A stretch of DNA of 13,213 bases, taken from assembly GCA_036278455.1 (NCBI GenBank), contig DASULB010000200.1, forward strand, positions 1 to 13,213. The letters are read 5' to 3'. The position numbers and the translations under genes are program-made. Under the pieces are notes generated by a model. That model saw only the letters and a list, made by a program, of their open reading frames with translations, searched no databases and had not been told where the DNA came from. Numbering within the stretch: the first letter of the stretch is position 1; each line of letters starts with the position of its first letter. This document shows, piece after piece, positions 13,088-13,213 of the stretch. The DNA comes from FW021-bin31 sp036278455 (GTDB lineage: Bacteria > Bacteroidota > Bacteroidia > Chitinophagales > Chitinophagaceae).

Positions 13088-13213
13088 ATGGATAATTTAA
13101 AGATATCAACGGCGCAATTCGAAAACCGGAGTGGAGATAAAGCCTATAATTTATCGGTCATGGAAGCGCTCTGCGAAAAGGCAGCAGCGAACGGATCAAA
13201 GGCGATCGCCTTT
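13088..13213 (+). CDS. Carbon-nitrogen hydrolase (nitrilase superfamily), 3' truncated
   Basis: Only the first 42 codons are inside the window. They read MDNLKISTAQFENRSGDKAY followed by NLSVMEALCEKAAANGSKAIAF. This matches the N-terminus of nitrilase-superfamily amidohydrolases: a first beta strand ending in an AQF/AQ-type motif, an Asn in the NLS position before a helix, and a second strand with Ala-rich lead-in that normally continues into the catalytic Glu (PE) loop. That loop and the Lys and Cys of the Glu-Lys-Cys triad would lie beyond the edge. The ATG at 13088 is preceded by AAAAGGGT about 7 nt upstream, a fair ribosome site. Members hydrolyse amides or nitriles (carbamoylputrescine, omega-amides and others); the substrate cannot be told from this fragment. 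It is divergent from the glycosidase. Confidence 0.8.
   Translation, partial: MDNLKISTAQFENRSGDKAYNLSVMEALCEKAAANGSKAIAF

Noticed and set aside
1..13213. CRISPR arrays, tRNA or rRNA genes, insertion-sequence ends, toxin-antitoxin or defence genes
   Set aside because: Looked for on both strands; no regular spacer-repeat pattern, cloverleaf or transposase motif was seen, and no known defence domain was found in any coding frame.

Overview
The window reads as chromosomal DNA of a Bacteroidota bacterium, probably Chitinophagales/Chitinophagaceae. This is inferred from protein families and signals, not from a marker gene. The clues are a TonB C-terminal protein with the MPxFPG lead-in, a DUF6089-type outer-membrane beta-barrel protein, a DnaQ-exonuclease/GIY-YIG fusion, a long UbiD decarboxylase, secreted FG-GAP and BNR proteins, A-rich translation leaders without strong Shine-Dalgarno sites, and a perfect Bacteroidota -7 element (TAnnTTTG) before the UbiD gene.

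Layout. 1-591 (+) is the 3' end of a TonB-domain gene cut by the window edge. 825-1259 (+) encodes a small DoxX-like membrane protein, preceded by a 17-bp palindrome and a plausible promoter. It converges on a 3-hydroxyacyl-CoA dehydrogenase gene (1287-2264, -). A small unrecognised ORF (2434-2703, +) diverges from the dehydrogenase and has the best-formed plus-strand start region in the window. Next, all on the minus strand and read from right to left, come an exonuclease/GIY-YIG nuclease (8867-7488), a DUF6089-type barrel protein (7215-6343), a UbiD-family decarboxylase (6224-4335), an 84-codon open frame without an ATG (4243-3989) and a secreted FG-GAP repeat protein (3992-2658). The last two overlap by ATGA.

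The right part holds two secreted carbohydrate-active proteins in tandem on the minus strand: a Tat-exported six-hairpin glycosidase-like protein (12730-10898) and a BNR/Asp-box sialidase-like protein (10557-9406). No SusC/SusD pair is visible, so this is not a canonical polysaccharide utilisation locus within the window. At the right edge a nitrilase-superfamily amidohydrolase starts on the plus strand (13088 onward, truncated), diverging from the glycosidase.

Most genes are recognisable household or accessory functions. I see no defence island, CRISPR array, transposase, tRNA or rRNA, and no clear candidate for a wholly new multi-gene system. The less explained parts are the intergenic gaps (8868-9405, 10558-10897, 12731-13087). 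They carry several perfect inverted repeats, a 12-bp direct repeat spaced 74 bp apart, and a few very short open frames that I could not confirm as genes.
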